Source of the DNA: DAOUMF01 sp034408935
GTDB lineage: Bacteria; Chloroflexota; Dehalococcoidia; SM23-28-2; RBG-16-64-32
DNA: 64,000 nucleotides
Reading direction: 5' to 3'
Assembly (NCBI GenBank): GCA_034408935.1
Contig: DAOUMV010000021.1
Location: 1-64,000 of the forward strand
A program made the translations under genes and the position numbers. Of this stretch, positions 26,369 to 34,079 are shown piece by piece; within the stretch, counting starts at the first letter, position 1, and each line of letters starts with the position of its first letter. A model generated the notes under the pieces. It ran no database searches. It worked only from the letters and a program-made list of their open reading frames with translations, and was not told the DNA's origin.

Positions 26369-29300
26369 CTAAGGTCGGGGCATACGGTAGCCGACACCCG
26401 TCTCAGTGAATATGTATCGCGGATCCCTGGCATCGTCACCGAGCTTTCGGCGCAGGAGAACGATGAAGGACCGCAACAACCCCGGTTCCCCTTCGTACTC
26501 CGCTCCCCAGACCCGCTGAAGAAGCTGATCATGGGTGAGAACTCGCCCCGCATGGATTGCCATCTCATAGAGGAGCTTGTACTCCGTGGCGGACAGAGAG
26601 ATGGGTTGGCCTGCCACCGTGACGCTCCGCTCGGCGAAATTGATGCTCAGGTCACCCAGCGCAAGCGGCGGCCGCTCTTCCAGCAGGTCAGGGGAGACCC
26701 GTTTCCGAAGCGCGACCTCCATGCGGGCGAACAATTCGGTCGGCGAGAACGGCTTGGTGACGTAGTCGTCCGCACCTATCTTCAGCGCCTCCACCGTGTC
26801 CTCCTCACGCTCGCTGGCCGTGACAATTATGACTGGGACACTGGAGAACTCGCGTATCTGCCGGAGCAGGTCGAAGCCGCTGGTTCCAGGAATGATCAGG
26901 TCGAGCAGGATCAGGTCCGGCTCCTCCGCCTCGACAAGTCTGGCAACCTGCGAAGGCTCGCTAGTGACTATCGCCTCGTACCCCGCTTCACCGAGAGTCC
27001 GCTGGAAATAGCGCAGAATCTGGGGGTCATCGTCCACTGCGAGGACGCGGGTGCGCTCCCCCCTACGTGTGATCTTCCGTTTATGGACCGCACCGCGAGC
27101 TGCGTCCGATAGCGAGGTGACGCTGGCCTCGGAGGCGATCGGCAGGGTGAAGGTGAAAGTGGCGCCCTGGCCCTCCCCAGCGCTTTCTGCCCAGATGCGC
27201 CCTCCGTGCGCCTCGACTATCCCCTTGCAGATGGCCAGCCCCAGGCCGGTGCCCGAGAGCCTGTGGCCCTCATCTTCGTGAAGGCGGGTGAACTTCTTGA
27301 AGAGGTGGCGCAGCTTCTTTTTGGCGATTCCCCGACCCTGGTCGCGAACGTGCACCTTCACTGCGACCTCATTGTGCTCCACGTCGACCGTGATTGGGGC
27401 CGTCGGCGGGGAGAGTCTCGCCGCGTTGGCCAGCAGATTGCTGACGACCTGAACGATCCTCCCGGGATCAGCGCTGACCGGTGGCAGATCATCGGGCAAT
27501 TCGATCTGCAGCTCCTGCAAGCCGCCGCTGCGAACGAAACTGGTCCGGGCCTTGTCCAGAATGGCGCGCAGATCGGTTGGCTCGGAGCTCACCGATAGGC
27601 GTCCGGCCTCTATGCGGGTCATGTCCAGTAGATTGCTCACGAGGTCACGCAGCCTGTCTGCCTGCTCGTCAATGACTTGAAATAGCTCCTTGGTTTCCTG
27701 CGCGCCGAGGGGCATGGGGCTGCCCAGCACCGTTGCCGCGGCCCCCTTGATCGCTGTCAGTGGCGTCCTCAGCTCGTGGCTCACCATCCCCAGGAACTCG
27801 CTGCGGAGCTTCTCGGCCTGCTCAAGGGGAGTGATGTCCTGGATGACTGAGATGGCCCCTGTGATCTTGCCATCCGAAGAGTAGAGGGGCGTGGCGTTAA
27901 CCAGCGTAGGGACGGTGCGTCCGTCTGCGAACTCAAGCAGCACCTCCTCGGCGCTTACCTGTTCACCGTGGTACAGGGCCCGAACTGGGGGGAGCTCCTC
28001 GACTGCGTAGCGACGGCCATCCGGTCGCCTATATACCGCGACCTGTTCACGCTGCTCCAGGGGGTCTCCAGGCAAGCCCAGGATCCGCCGTGCCTCTCGA
28101 TTCGCGAACGATGCGCGTCCGCTCTCGGCCTCGACGACGAAGACGCCCACGGGAGAAGTGTCCACCAGCACGCTCAGACGCTGCCGCTCTGCCTGCACCT
28201 TCTCCTCTGTCCGCTTGATCTCGACGATGCGGCTTAACCGTTCGGCAACAGCACTAAGCAGGCTTCTCTCTTCCTGGAGGAAGGGCCCTTCATCGCTTTC
28301 CGGCCTCTCCTCCAGGTAGCAGACCTCGACGCTGCCGATCCGTTCGCCTCGTAACCTGATGTCGGATGCCTGCCTCCAGGGGGTCTTCTTGAAGTTTTTC
28401 GTCTTAAACTCTCTATCCTCTAGGATGATGCGTGCGCAGGCGACATCCGGATACTGCCAGGACGGGGGGATGAGGTCGACCGCTCTCTGAAGCATCTCTT
28501 CCAGTGAGATGCCGGGCATGTCAACGAGCTGACGGGTGCGCTCCCGCAGCGCCTCCTCTGCCCGCCTGCGCTCGGCGATGCGCCCCAACCGCTCGGCAAC
28601 GGCATCGATCAAGCTTCTCTCTTCCTTCAGGAAAGGCCCTTCATCACTCTCCGGCCTCTCCTCCAGGTAGCAGACCTCGACGCTGCCGATCCGTTCGCCA
28701 TGACACTTGATATCGGACACCTGCCTCCAGGGGGTCTCTCTGAAGTTCTCCGTCTCGAACTCTCTGCCCTCCAGAACGATTCGCGCGCAGGCAACCTCCG
28801 GATACTGCCAGGACGGGGGGATAAGGTCGGCTGCCCCCTGGAGCAGCTCCGCTAGAGAGATCCCGAGCGTCTGACGGAGCTTGGCGATGCCGTACAGGCA
28901 ATCCAACTCCCTGATCCGCTTACGCAATCCCTCCTCCGCCCGCTTGCGCTCGACGATCCGACCCAACCGCTCCGCAACGGCGTTGATCAGGCTTCTCTCT
29001 TCCTTGAGGAAAGGCCCCTCATCGCTCTCCGGCCTCTCCTCTAGGTAGCAGACCTCCACGCTGCCGATCCGTTCGCTGCGCACCTTGACTTCGGACACCT
29101 GCCTCCAGGGGGTCTCTCTGAAGTTCTCCGTCTTGAACTCCTGATGATCCAAAACCACCCGGGCGCAAGCGACCTCCGGATACTGCCAGGCCGGAGGAAG
29201 GAGATCAGCGATCCCCTGAAATGTCTGCTCCAGCGAAATGTCCGCCGTCGCAATGAGCCTGGAGATGCCATACAGGCAACTCAGTTCCTTGACCCGCTTT

Positions 29301-29371
29301 TGTAAATCGCGTGCTAGCCTCTGCTCAGCCGAATCCGTGGCACGCTGGCGTTCAGTGATGTCTCGCGTCAC
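26369..29371 (-). CDS. Hybrid histidine kinase fused to an OmpR/PhoB-type response regulator, 5'-truncated
   Basis: 1000 residues in one chain. Three tandem GAF-like repeats (about residues 30-145, 155-272 and 283-390, each with PPxWQYPxVACAR, ERIGSVEVCYLEERPESDEGPF and AVAERLxRI) are followed by a PAS domain (~400-515), HisKA with SHELRTPLTAIKG (His532), HATPase (N-box LLANAARLSP, DQGRGIA, GTGLGLAICKG), a receiver (Asp824 in LILLDLIIPG, Lys873) and a PhoB-type winged helix (~903-1000). It would sense, phosphorylate and bind DNA in a single soluble protein. The start is a GTG at 29371 inside a PAS tail (VTRDITERQRA); the PAS body upstream is lost. Ligand unknown. Confidence 0.9.
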   Translation of the reverse strand: MTRDITERQRATDSAEQRLARDLQKRVKELSCLYGISRLIATADISLEQTFQGIADLLPPAWQYPEVACARVVLDHQEFKTENFRETPWRQVSEVKVRSERIGSVEVCYLEERPESDEGPFLKEERSLINAVAERLGRIVERKRAEEGLRKRIRELDCLYGIAKLRQTLGISLAELLQGAADLIPPSWQYPEVACARIVLEGREFETENFRETPWRQVSDIKCHGERIGSVEVCYLEERPESDEGPFLKEERSLIDAVAERLGRIAERRRAEEALRERTRQLVDMPGISLEEMLQRAVDLIPPSWQYPDVACARIILEDREFKTKNFKKTPWRQASDIRLRGERIGSVEVCYLEERPESDEGPFLQEERSLLSAVAERLSRIVEIKRTEEKVQAERQRLSVLVDTSPVGVFVVEAESGRASFANREARRILGLPGDPLEQREQVAVYRRPDGRRYAVEELPPVRALYHGEQVSAEEVLLEFADGRTVPTLVNATPLYSSDGKITGAISVIQDITPLEQAEKLRSEFLGMVSHELRTPLTAIKGAAATVLGSPMPLGAQETKELFQVIDEQADRLRDLVSNLLDMTRIEAGRLSVSSEPTDLRAILDKARTSFVRSGGLQELQIELPDDLPPVSADPGRIVQVVSNLLANAARLSPPTAPITVDVEHNEVAVKVHVRDQGRGIAKKKLRHLFKKFTRLHEDEGHRLSGTGLGLAICKGIVEAHGGRIWAESAGEGQGATFTFTLPIASEASVTSLSDAARGAVHKRKITRRGERTRVLAVDDDPQILRYFQRTLGEAGYEAIVTSEPSQVARLVEAEEPDLILLDLIIPGTSGFDLLRQIREFSSVPVIIVTASEREEDTVEALKIGADDYVTKPFSPTELFARMEVALRKRVSPDLLEERPPLALGDLSINFAERSVTVAGQPISLSATEYKLLYEMAIHAGRVLTHDQLLQRVWGAEYEGEPGLLRSFIVLLRRKLGDDARDPRYIFTETGVGYRMPRP
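28260..29300 (-). repeat. Three tandem intragenic repeats encoding GAF-like domains
   Basis: Units at about 28260-28560, 28620-28940 and 28980-29300 are strongly alike at DNA level (for example the CTCCAGGTAGCAGACCTC and CTGCCGATCCGTTCGC blocks recur in all three), pointing to fairly recent tandem duplication. The last unit has a shortened N-terminal helix. Confidence 0.8.
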
Positions 29372-29808
29372 TCTGGAGATCCCTCGTAGGTCTCCGGCCT
29401 CATGTCGTAGCGCGGTGATGACGACATTCGCTCAGAGCGGGGGTCAGCCTCGCGAACGCGGCTGGCGAGCCGATCCAGTGGATCGATCTGGCCCCCAAAG
29501 CGGAATTCTACGCGTTAAGACGGTGAGGTCTCTGATCTCTTTCACCCCGGGAACACGTGGGGGCGAGAACGTAGCTCGCCTGGCCACGTGGACCCTAGCG
29601 ATATGCGATGGCCCACACGTAAATGGTATATGCTTCGGAGCCCCTTCGCAAACGGGTCGCTCCGTGTCTCTCGCTGCCGCGCGGTACCAGCGCGATGCCT
29701 TGAGCGCGCGACCTGTCTGCCCCCCGGCGCGGCTTTGACGCGTCCTTCACACCGACGGCCCTGGCCTTAACGTGCTGTCCACTTCCCGCGGCTACGGTTT
29801 GAGCTGAG
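29372..29808. other. Gap upstream of the truncated kinase, with PAS-tail remnant
   Basis: On the minus strand, 29372-29431 continue the kinase frame as ANVVITALRHEAGDLRGI, the normal C-terminal end of a PAS/PAC domain, immediately preceded by an in-frame TGA. Beyond that no coding similarity is recognised until the receiver gene on the plus strand. Confidence 0.6.
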
Positions 29809-30219
29809 ATGTGTACCAACCAACAGACCCCTGGCGCGCCTCCAAAGGTCCTCTTGGTAGAGGATGAGCCGGCTGTGACGCGCATGCTTCGTATCTCCCT
29901 GCATACCGCGGGGTTCGATGTCGCCGACGCAGCTACTGGCGGAGACGCCCTGCAAATCCTGGAGCGGGAGTCAGCGGATGTGGTGATCCTTGACCTTGGA
30001 CTTCCGGATGGCCGGGGCAGAGAGGTTCTCGACCGTCTGCGACAGGCGGACGACAGCGGTTCCCCTGCCTGGGTAGTCATATCCGGCCTCGATCGCGAGG
30101 AGGCAACGGGGCGCTATGGGGCTCTTGGCGGCCATTTCCTCGCCAAGCCCTTCGATCCCTGGGATCTCGTCAAGATGCTCAGAACGCTACTGTCCGAAAG
30201 GGATGGCGGCTGGGAGTGA
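29809..30219 (+). CDS. Single-domain response regulator (receiver only)
   Basis: 136 residues, CheY-like. VLLVEDEPAVTRML carries the acidic pair, VVILDLGLPDGRG the phospho-acceptor Asp near residue 63, WVVISGLDRE the Thr/Ser switch position (Ser) and FLAKPFDPWDL the Lys. There is no output domain. It is divergent from the hybrid kinase, whose promoter region lies between them, so it may be a phosphate-relay partner or sink for that kinase. The ATG at 29809 is preceded by TGAGCTGAG, only a weak ribosome-binding site. Confidence 0.85.
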   Translation: MCTNQQTPGAPPKVLLVEDEPAVTRMLRISLHTAGFDVADAATGGDALQILERESADVVILDLGLPDGRGREVLDRLRQADDSGSPAWVVISGLDREEATGRYGALGGHFLAKPFDPWDLVKMLRTLLSERDGGWE

Positions 30220-30331
30220 TGATCGGAGAGTGACACGCAGCGGAGGGAAATGATCGGCACGTGGTTGGCCCGAGAAGGAGCGCCGGAATGCGGTTGACCG
30301 CCAACTCGGTGCAGCGAAAGAAGGGATGCTG

Positions 30332-30589
30332 ATGGAATGGACAGCACTTCCCCCTGTGGATTGGTGGGTGCTCTTCCGTGGGGCACTTTTGTCCTGCTCT
30401 TGTGTAGTTACGGCCGTTGTCGTTGTGTTCATCTTTCTCCACCTCACGGATAGCAACGAAGGTCTCGAGGCTGAACCTGTGCAGCTCGCTGAGGAGCGAC
30501 ACGTTCGTGGGGGGATGAGACGCGAAGCGTTCGAGGGGGTTCGCAGAGACCCCAGGGGCACGTCCAGCCCCGATCATGTAGGGCGGTGA
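30332..30589 (+). CDS. Possible small single-pass membrane protein
   Basis: 85 residues with a convincing transmembrane stretch (WWVLFRGALLSCSCVVTAVVVVFIFLHL, residues ~11-38) and a charged C-terminal tail. The ATG at 30332 has GAAGGG 7 bases upstream; a start two codons earlier is possible. No family is recognised. Opposite-strand frames also cross this region, so coding status is uncertain. Confidence 0.4.
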   Translation: MEWTALPPVDWWVLFRGALLSCSCVVTAVVVVFIFLHLTDSNEGLEAEPVQLAEERHVRGGMRREAFEGVRRDPRGTSSPDHVGR

Positions 30590-30676
30590 CGGACATTGAG
30601 CGCTCTTGATGCGGTATTGAGGGGCTGCGGCGGGTTGAGGGATCCCTGGGATTCGGAGCTAGAGAGGAGGCGAGCT

Positions 30677-30967
30677 GTGATTACCCACGAGACGGTCATT
30701 CTGAAGCTAGCGCTGCTGCACTGGATTGAGGACGGCATGGACTTTTACCCCGAGCCGGCTAGGTGGCCGCTGGAGACCCGCGGCCTAAGATACGTGGCCG
30801 AAGCCATCCTCCGTGCATCCATCCTGTTTGAACTTCGGAACTGCCCGGACACCCTACCCGACTCCTATTGCGACCGGCTGCAAATGCCTAGGGGCAGCAC
30901 CTTTGGCCAGGCTACACGGAAGATATGGCGCGAGCACCTCGGCGAGGTAGAGAAGCCTGCAGCCTAG
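30677..30967 (+). CDS. Conserved-looking small protein of unknown function
   Basis: 96 residues from a GTG at 30677, chosen because GGAGG lies 6 bases upstream; an earlier in-frame TTG at 30596 adds low-complexity sequence. The protein is helical, with LALLHWIEDGMDFYPEPARWPLETRGLRYVAEAILRASILFELRNCP and a basic end (GQATRKIWREHLGE). No motif or family is recognised. It is followed ~86 bases later by another small gene on the same strand, probably in the same transcript leading into the universal stress genes. Confidence 0.6.
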   Translation: MITHETVILKLALLHWIEDGMDFYPEPARWPLETRGLRYVAEAILRASILFELRNCPDTLPDSYCDRLQMPRGSTFGQATRKIWREHLGEVEKPAA

Positions 30968-31053
30968 GAGACAGGACGGAATGTCCACATCGCACGCGGC
31001 GGCAGCCAATACGTGGTGGCCAAGCGAGCCACAAGTGGCCATGGAGGCAAGGA

Positions 31054-31254
31054 ATGGCGATGCGAGAGATGAGGTTTGCGCTCGACGACAGGGATCTAAA
31101 GGTGATGGTAGGGAAGCTACCCGGGACGGTTGTCAGCTACTGGGAAGGCGACAGTCTGCTGCGGGGGCGCGTCACCACTGCCGAGGTCAAGCGTGGCTGC
31201 TACGGGAAGCCGTATGTGGAGGTGGAACTGGAGGAGGTGGCAGCCGCAGCCTAG
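31054..31254 (+). CDS. Small beta-rich protein of unknown function
   Basis: 66 residues: MREMRFALDDRDLKVMVGKLPG, then VVSYWEGDSLLRGRVTTAEVKRGCYGKPYVEVELEEV, an alternating pattern that suggests a small beta-barrel. The ATG at 31054 has GGAGG 6 bases upstream; the longer upstream frame is unlikely. One Cys, no metal motif. It sits between another small unknown gene and two universal stress genes. No function can be assigned. Confidence 0.55.
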   Translation: MAMREMRFALDDRDLKVMVGKLPGTVVSYWEGDSLLRGRVTTAEVKRGCYGKPYVEVELEEVAAAA

Positions 31255-31437
31255 GTAGCCTCCCCTTGCCTCATTCGAGTCACGGGTGAACAGCAATGGG
31301 TGTTCAAGACGACTTGGCACAACGCATCGACAAAGGATCAACGGACGGCATCCACCGGCTTGCCGGCAGGCATCGCGGGCGACCTGGCGTGGCTGATCCC
31401 GAGACGGTCCGTTGCCAAGGCAGAAAGGGGGTTCCCG

Positions 31438-32328
31438 ATGTATGAGAAGATTGTCGTCCCGCTGGACGGGTCCGAGCTTGCGGAACGCGCCCTCGACTAT
31501 GTCACGGGCCTTACCATTGCCTCTGACGCTCATGTGACGTTGCTGAACACCTGCGCGTCGGATCAGCCCGAAGCTGAGCGTATTCATCGGGTCTATCTCC
31601 AGCACATCGAGGAGGTGTTTCGCTCTCGGCTGGAAGACGCGGGCAGCGAAGGGTCGAGGGTGGACTCGGCGGTTTTATTTGGACATCCCGCTGAGGAGAT
31701 CCTCACGTACGTCGAGAAGAACAAGGTCAGCCTCATCGCCATGACCACTCACGGGCGCTCAGGTGTCCGGCGATGGGCGCTCGGTAGTGTGGCCGCCAGG
31801 GTCGCTCGCCATTCACCCGTCCCGGTTTGGCTGATAAGAACCGATGTGCCTGAGGACGCTCTCTACAGGGAGTGGCCAGAGAGGAGAATACTGGTTCTGC
31901 TGGACGGCTCAGAGAGGGCAGAGCAAGTACTGCCCTATGTGGCAGACCACGCGAAAACGGGCGGCGCTGAACTGGTGCTTCTCAGAGTCTTCGAACCTCT
32001 CAGCACTCTTGCTGTCTACGCACCCAGCATGTTTGCGAACTGGGAGCAGCTGGCTGAGCAGATGAGGGCGGATCAACAGAAGGAGTGCGACCGCTACTTT
32101 GGCGACTTGGAGAGCCGGCTCGGGGATGAGGGCATCCGGGTGAGATCGGAAACGCTGTTCGGCAACGTCTGGGACGAGATCATCAGCTACATAGAGAGGG
32201 ACGGCTTTGACTTGGTTGCCCTGACCAGTCATGGCCGTTCCGGTATCGCCCGCTGGGCCGTCGGCAGCGTAGCCGAGACGCTTCTCCGCAAGTGTCCGGT
32301 CCCGCTGCTGCTGGTTCGAGCCCGGTGA
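31438..32328 (+). CDS. Universal stress protein, two UspA domains (paralogue 1)
   Basis: 296 residues. Each half begins with a KIVVPLDGSELAERAL- or RILVLLDGSERAEQVL-type strand-loop and ends with a nucleotide-binding loop: MTTHGRSGVRRWALGSVAARVARHS and LTSHGRSGIARWAVGSVAETLLRKC. Both keep the G-x2-G-x9-G-S ATP-binding pattern. The start ATG at 31438 follows AAAGGGGG. The next gene is a close paralogue starting 64 bases after this stop. Usps of this type are linked to energy limitation and acetate/redox stress, which suits the adjacent acetate genes. Confidence 0.92.
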   Translation: MYEKIVVPLDGSELAERALDYVTGLTIASDAHVTLLNTCASDQPEAERIHRVYLQHIEEVFRSRLEDAGSEGSRVDSAVLFGHPAEEILTYVEKNKVSLIAMTTHGRSGVRRWALGSVAARVARHSPVPVWLIRTDVPEDALYREWPERRILVLLDGSERAEQVLPYVADHAKTGGAELVLLRVFEPLSTLAVYAPSMFANWEQLAEQMRADQQKECDRYFGDLESRLGDEGIRVRSETLFGNVWDEIISYIERDGFDLVALTSHGRSGIARWAVGSVAETLLRKCPVPLLLVRAR

Positions 32329-32392
32329 CTTTGGTGGCCACGAGCAACGCAAGGACATGCTGCGGATGATCAGTCAAGCAGGAGGGATCCCG

Positions 32393-33289
32393 ATGTATGA
32401 GAAGATAGTCATCCCGCTGGACGGGTCCGAGCTGGCGGAGCGCGCCGTCGACTACGTCACGGGCCTTGCCATCGCGTCTCCCACCCACGTGATGCTGCTC
32501 CACGTCTGCACGCCAGACCAGTCCGAATCGGGTTCGTCGCGCTTCTGGTCATATCTCCTGGAGCACGCCGCGCAGGTGCTTCGCTCCCGGCTGGAAGAGG
32601 CGGCGAGCGAAGGGCTGAGGGTGGACACGGAGGTTCTCTTTGGGCATCCCGCTGAGGAGATCCTCACGTACGCCGAGAAGAACAAGGTGGGCCTCATAGC
32701 CATGACCACTCACGGGCGCTCAGGTGTCCGGCGATGGGCGATGGGCAGTGTCGCCGCCAGGGTCGCTCGTCACTCGACGGTCCCGGTACTACTCGCCAGA
32801 TGTGATGTGCCCCAGGAGATTATCGGCAGGAAGTGGCCGGAGAGGAGAATACTCGTTTTGCTCGACGGCTCTGAGAAGGCGGAGCAAGTATTGCCCTACG
32901 TGGGGGACCACGCGAAGATAGGCGGTGCTGAGATCGTACTTCTCAGAGTTCTGGAGCCTCTCAGTTCTCCCGCTTCGTACCCTCCCGACATGCCTGGGAA
33001 CTGGGAGGATCTGGCTGAACAGATAATGGCACACTTGCAGGAGGAGTGCACCCGCTACTTCGCTGGCCTGAAGAGGCGGCTCCGGGATGCGGGTGTTCAG
33101 GTGAGGTCGGAGACCCTGGAGGGCAACATCTGGGACGAGATCATCAGCTACATAGAGAAGGACGGCTTTGACCTGGTTGCTCTGACGAGTCATGGCCGCT
33201 CCAGCGTCGCTCGCTGGGCCGTTGGCAGCGTGGCTGAGACACTTCTCCGCAAGTGCCCGATCCCGCTCCTGCTGGTGTCAACTCGGTGA
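32393..33289 (+). CDS. Universal stress protein, two UspA domains (paralogue 2)
   Basis: 298 residues, a tandem paralogue of the preceding gene with long identical stretches (MYEKIV, PLDGSELAERA, FGHPAEEILTY, MTTHGRSGVRRWA, SHGRS-ARWAVGSVAETLLRKCP). The variable parts are the linker after the first strand and the second-domain surface loops. Both ATP-binding loops are intact. GGAGGGATCCCG precedes the ATG at 32393. The intergenic spacer before it also resembles that before paralogue 1, so the duplicated unit includes the ribosome-binding site. Heterodimer formation between the paralogues is plausible. Confidence 0.92.
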   Translation: MYEKIVIPLDGSELAERAVDYVTGLAIASPTHVMLLHVCTPDQSESGSSRFWSYLLEHAAQVLRSRLEEAASEGLRVDTEVLFGHPAEEILTYAEKNKVGLIAMTTHGRSGVRRWAMGSVAARVARHSTVPVLLARCDVPQEIIGRKWPERRILVLLDGSEKAEQVLPYVGDHAKIGGAEIVLLRVLEPLSSPASYPPDMPGNWEDLAEQIMAHLQEECTRYFAGLKRRLRDAGVQVRSETLEGNIWDEIISYIEKDGFDLVALTSHGRSSVARWAVGSVAETLLRKCPIPLLLVSTR

Positions 33290-33374
33290 CCGCTGTGGCG
33301 ACGACATCCAATACACTGCCAGATCGGCACGCGCGAAGACGCGGTGCCGGCTATCAGATGAGGAGGAACGCACG

Positions 33375-34028
33375 ATGAGTTCATCCCTGGAGGACCTCGG
33401 CCAGCGACTTGAGGAGATGCGGCAGGAGCTAGACCAGCTCAAGGGCAGAGCCAGCATCGAGGTCAGGGAGAGGCTGGCCAATCCGGCGCCCCTCGGCCTG
33501 GCTGGCTTCGGCCTGACCACCCTTATTCTCAACATCGTCAACGCTGACCTCATCGAGAAAGAGAGCATCGGCATGGTCTTGCCGGTGGGCCTCTTCTACG
33601 GGGGGCTGGCCCAGTTCCTGGCCGGCATGTGGGAGATGAAGAAGGACAACACCTTCGGCTTCACCGCCTTCTCCTCCTTCGGCGCCTTCTGGATGGCGCT
33701 GGCCATCATGGTCATCCTCGAGGACACAGAGGTAGTAGAGCCTGTGCCCAAGAACGGTCTGAGCGTCTTCCTTGGCGCATGGGGTCTGTTCACCGCCTAT
33801 ATGACCATCGGCACCTTCAGGATCTCGCGTGCTCTCCAGGTGGTGTTCGTCACTCTGACCGTCCTGTTCATCCTGCTGGCCGTGGGCGAGCACAACGAGA
33901 CGGTCATGAAGATCGCTGGTTGGGAAGGCATCCTCTGCGCTGCCTCCGCGCTGTATGCCTCGGCAGCGCAGGTGATCAATGAGAGCTGGGGCCGCTATCT
34001 GGCACCCCTGGGCCTGGTACAGAAGTAG
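33375..34028 (+). CDS. satP: Acetate uptake transporter, GPR1/FUN34/YaaH family
   Basis: 217 residues. An N-terminal coiled-coil-like stretch (LEDLGQRLEEMRQELDQLKGR) precedes the family signature NPAPLGLAGFGLTT and six transmembrane helices (GMVLPVGLFYGGLAQFLAGMWEM, FSSFGAFWMALAIMVIL, LSVFLGAWGLFTAYMTIGTF, LQVVFVTLTVLFILLAV, WEGILCAASALYASAAQVI). Moves acetate or succinate with protons across the inner membrane. AGGAGG lies 8 bases before the ATG at 33375. It is followed by an ADP-forming acyl-CoA synthetase gene and lies on the opposite strand from acs, forming an acetate-use neighbourhood. Confidence 0.9.
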   Translation: MSSSLEDLGQRLEEMRQELDQLKGRASIEVRERLANPAPLGLAGFGLTTLILNIVNADLIEKESIGMVLPVGLFYGGLAQFLAGMWEMKKDNTFGFTAFSSFGAFWMALAIMVILEDTEVVEPVPKNGLSVFLGAWGLFTAYMTIGTFRISRALQVVFVTLTVLFILLAVGEHNETVMKIAGWEGILCAASALYASAAQVINESWGRYLAPLGLVQK

Positions 34029-34079
34029 AATATTGGGAAGGCAACGCGTGCAAACCATACGTGCTCGCTGAGGCATCTC

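Noticed and set aside
26048..26568. Minus-strand frame between acs and the kinase gene as a gene
   Set aside because: Much of it lies opposite the kinase gene or in non-coding DNA; no motif, poor start context.
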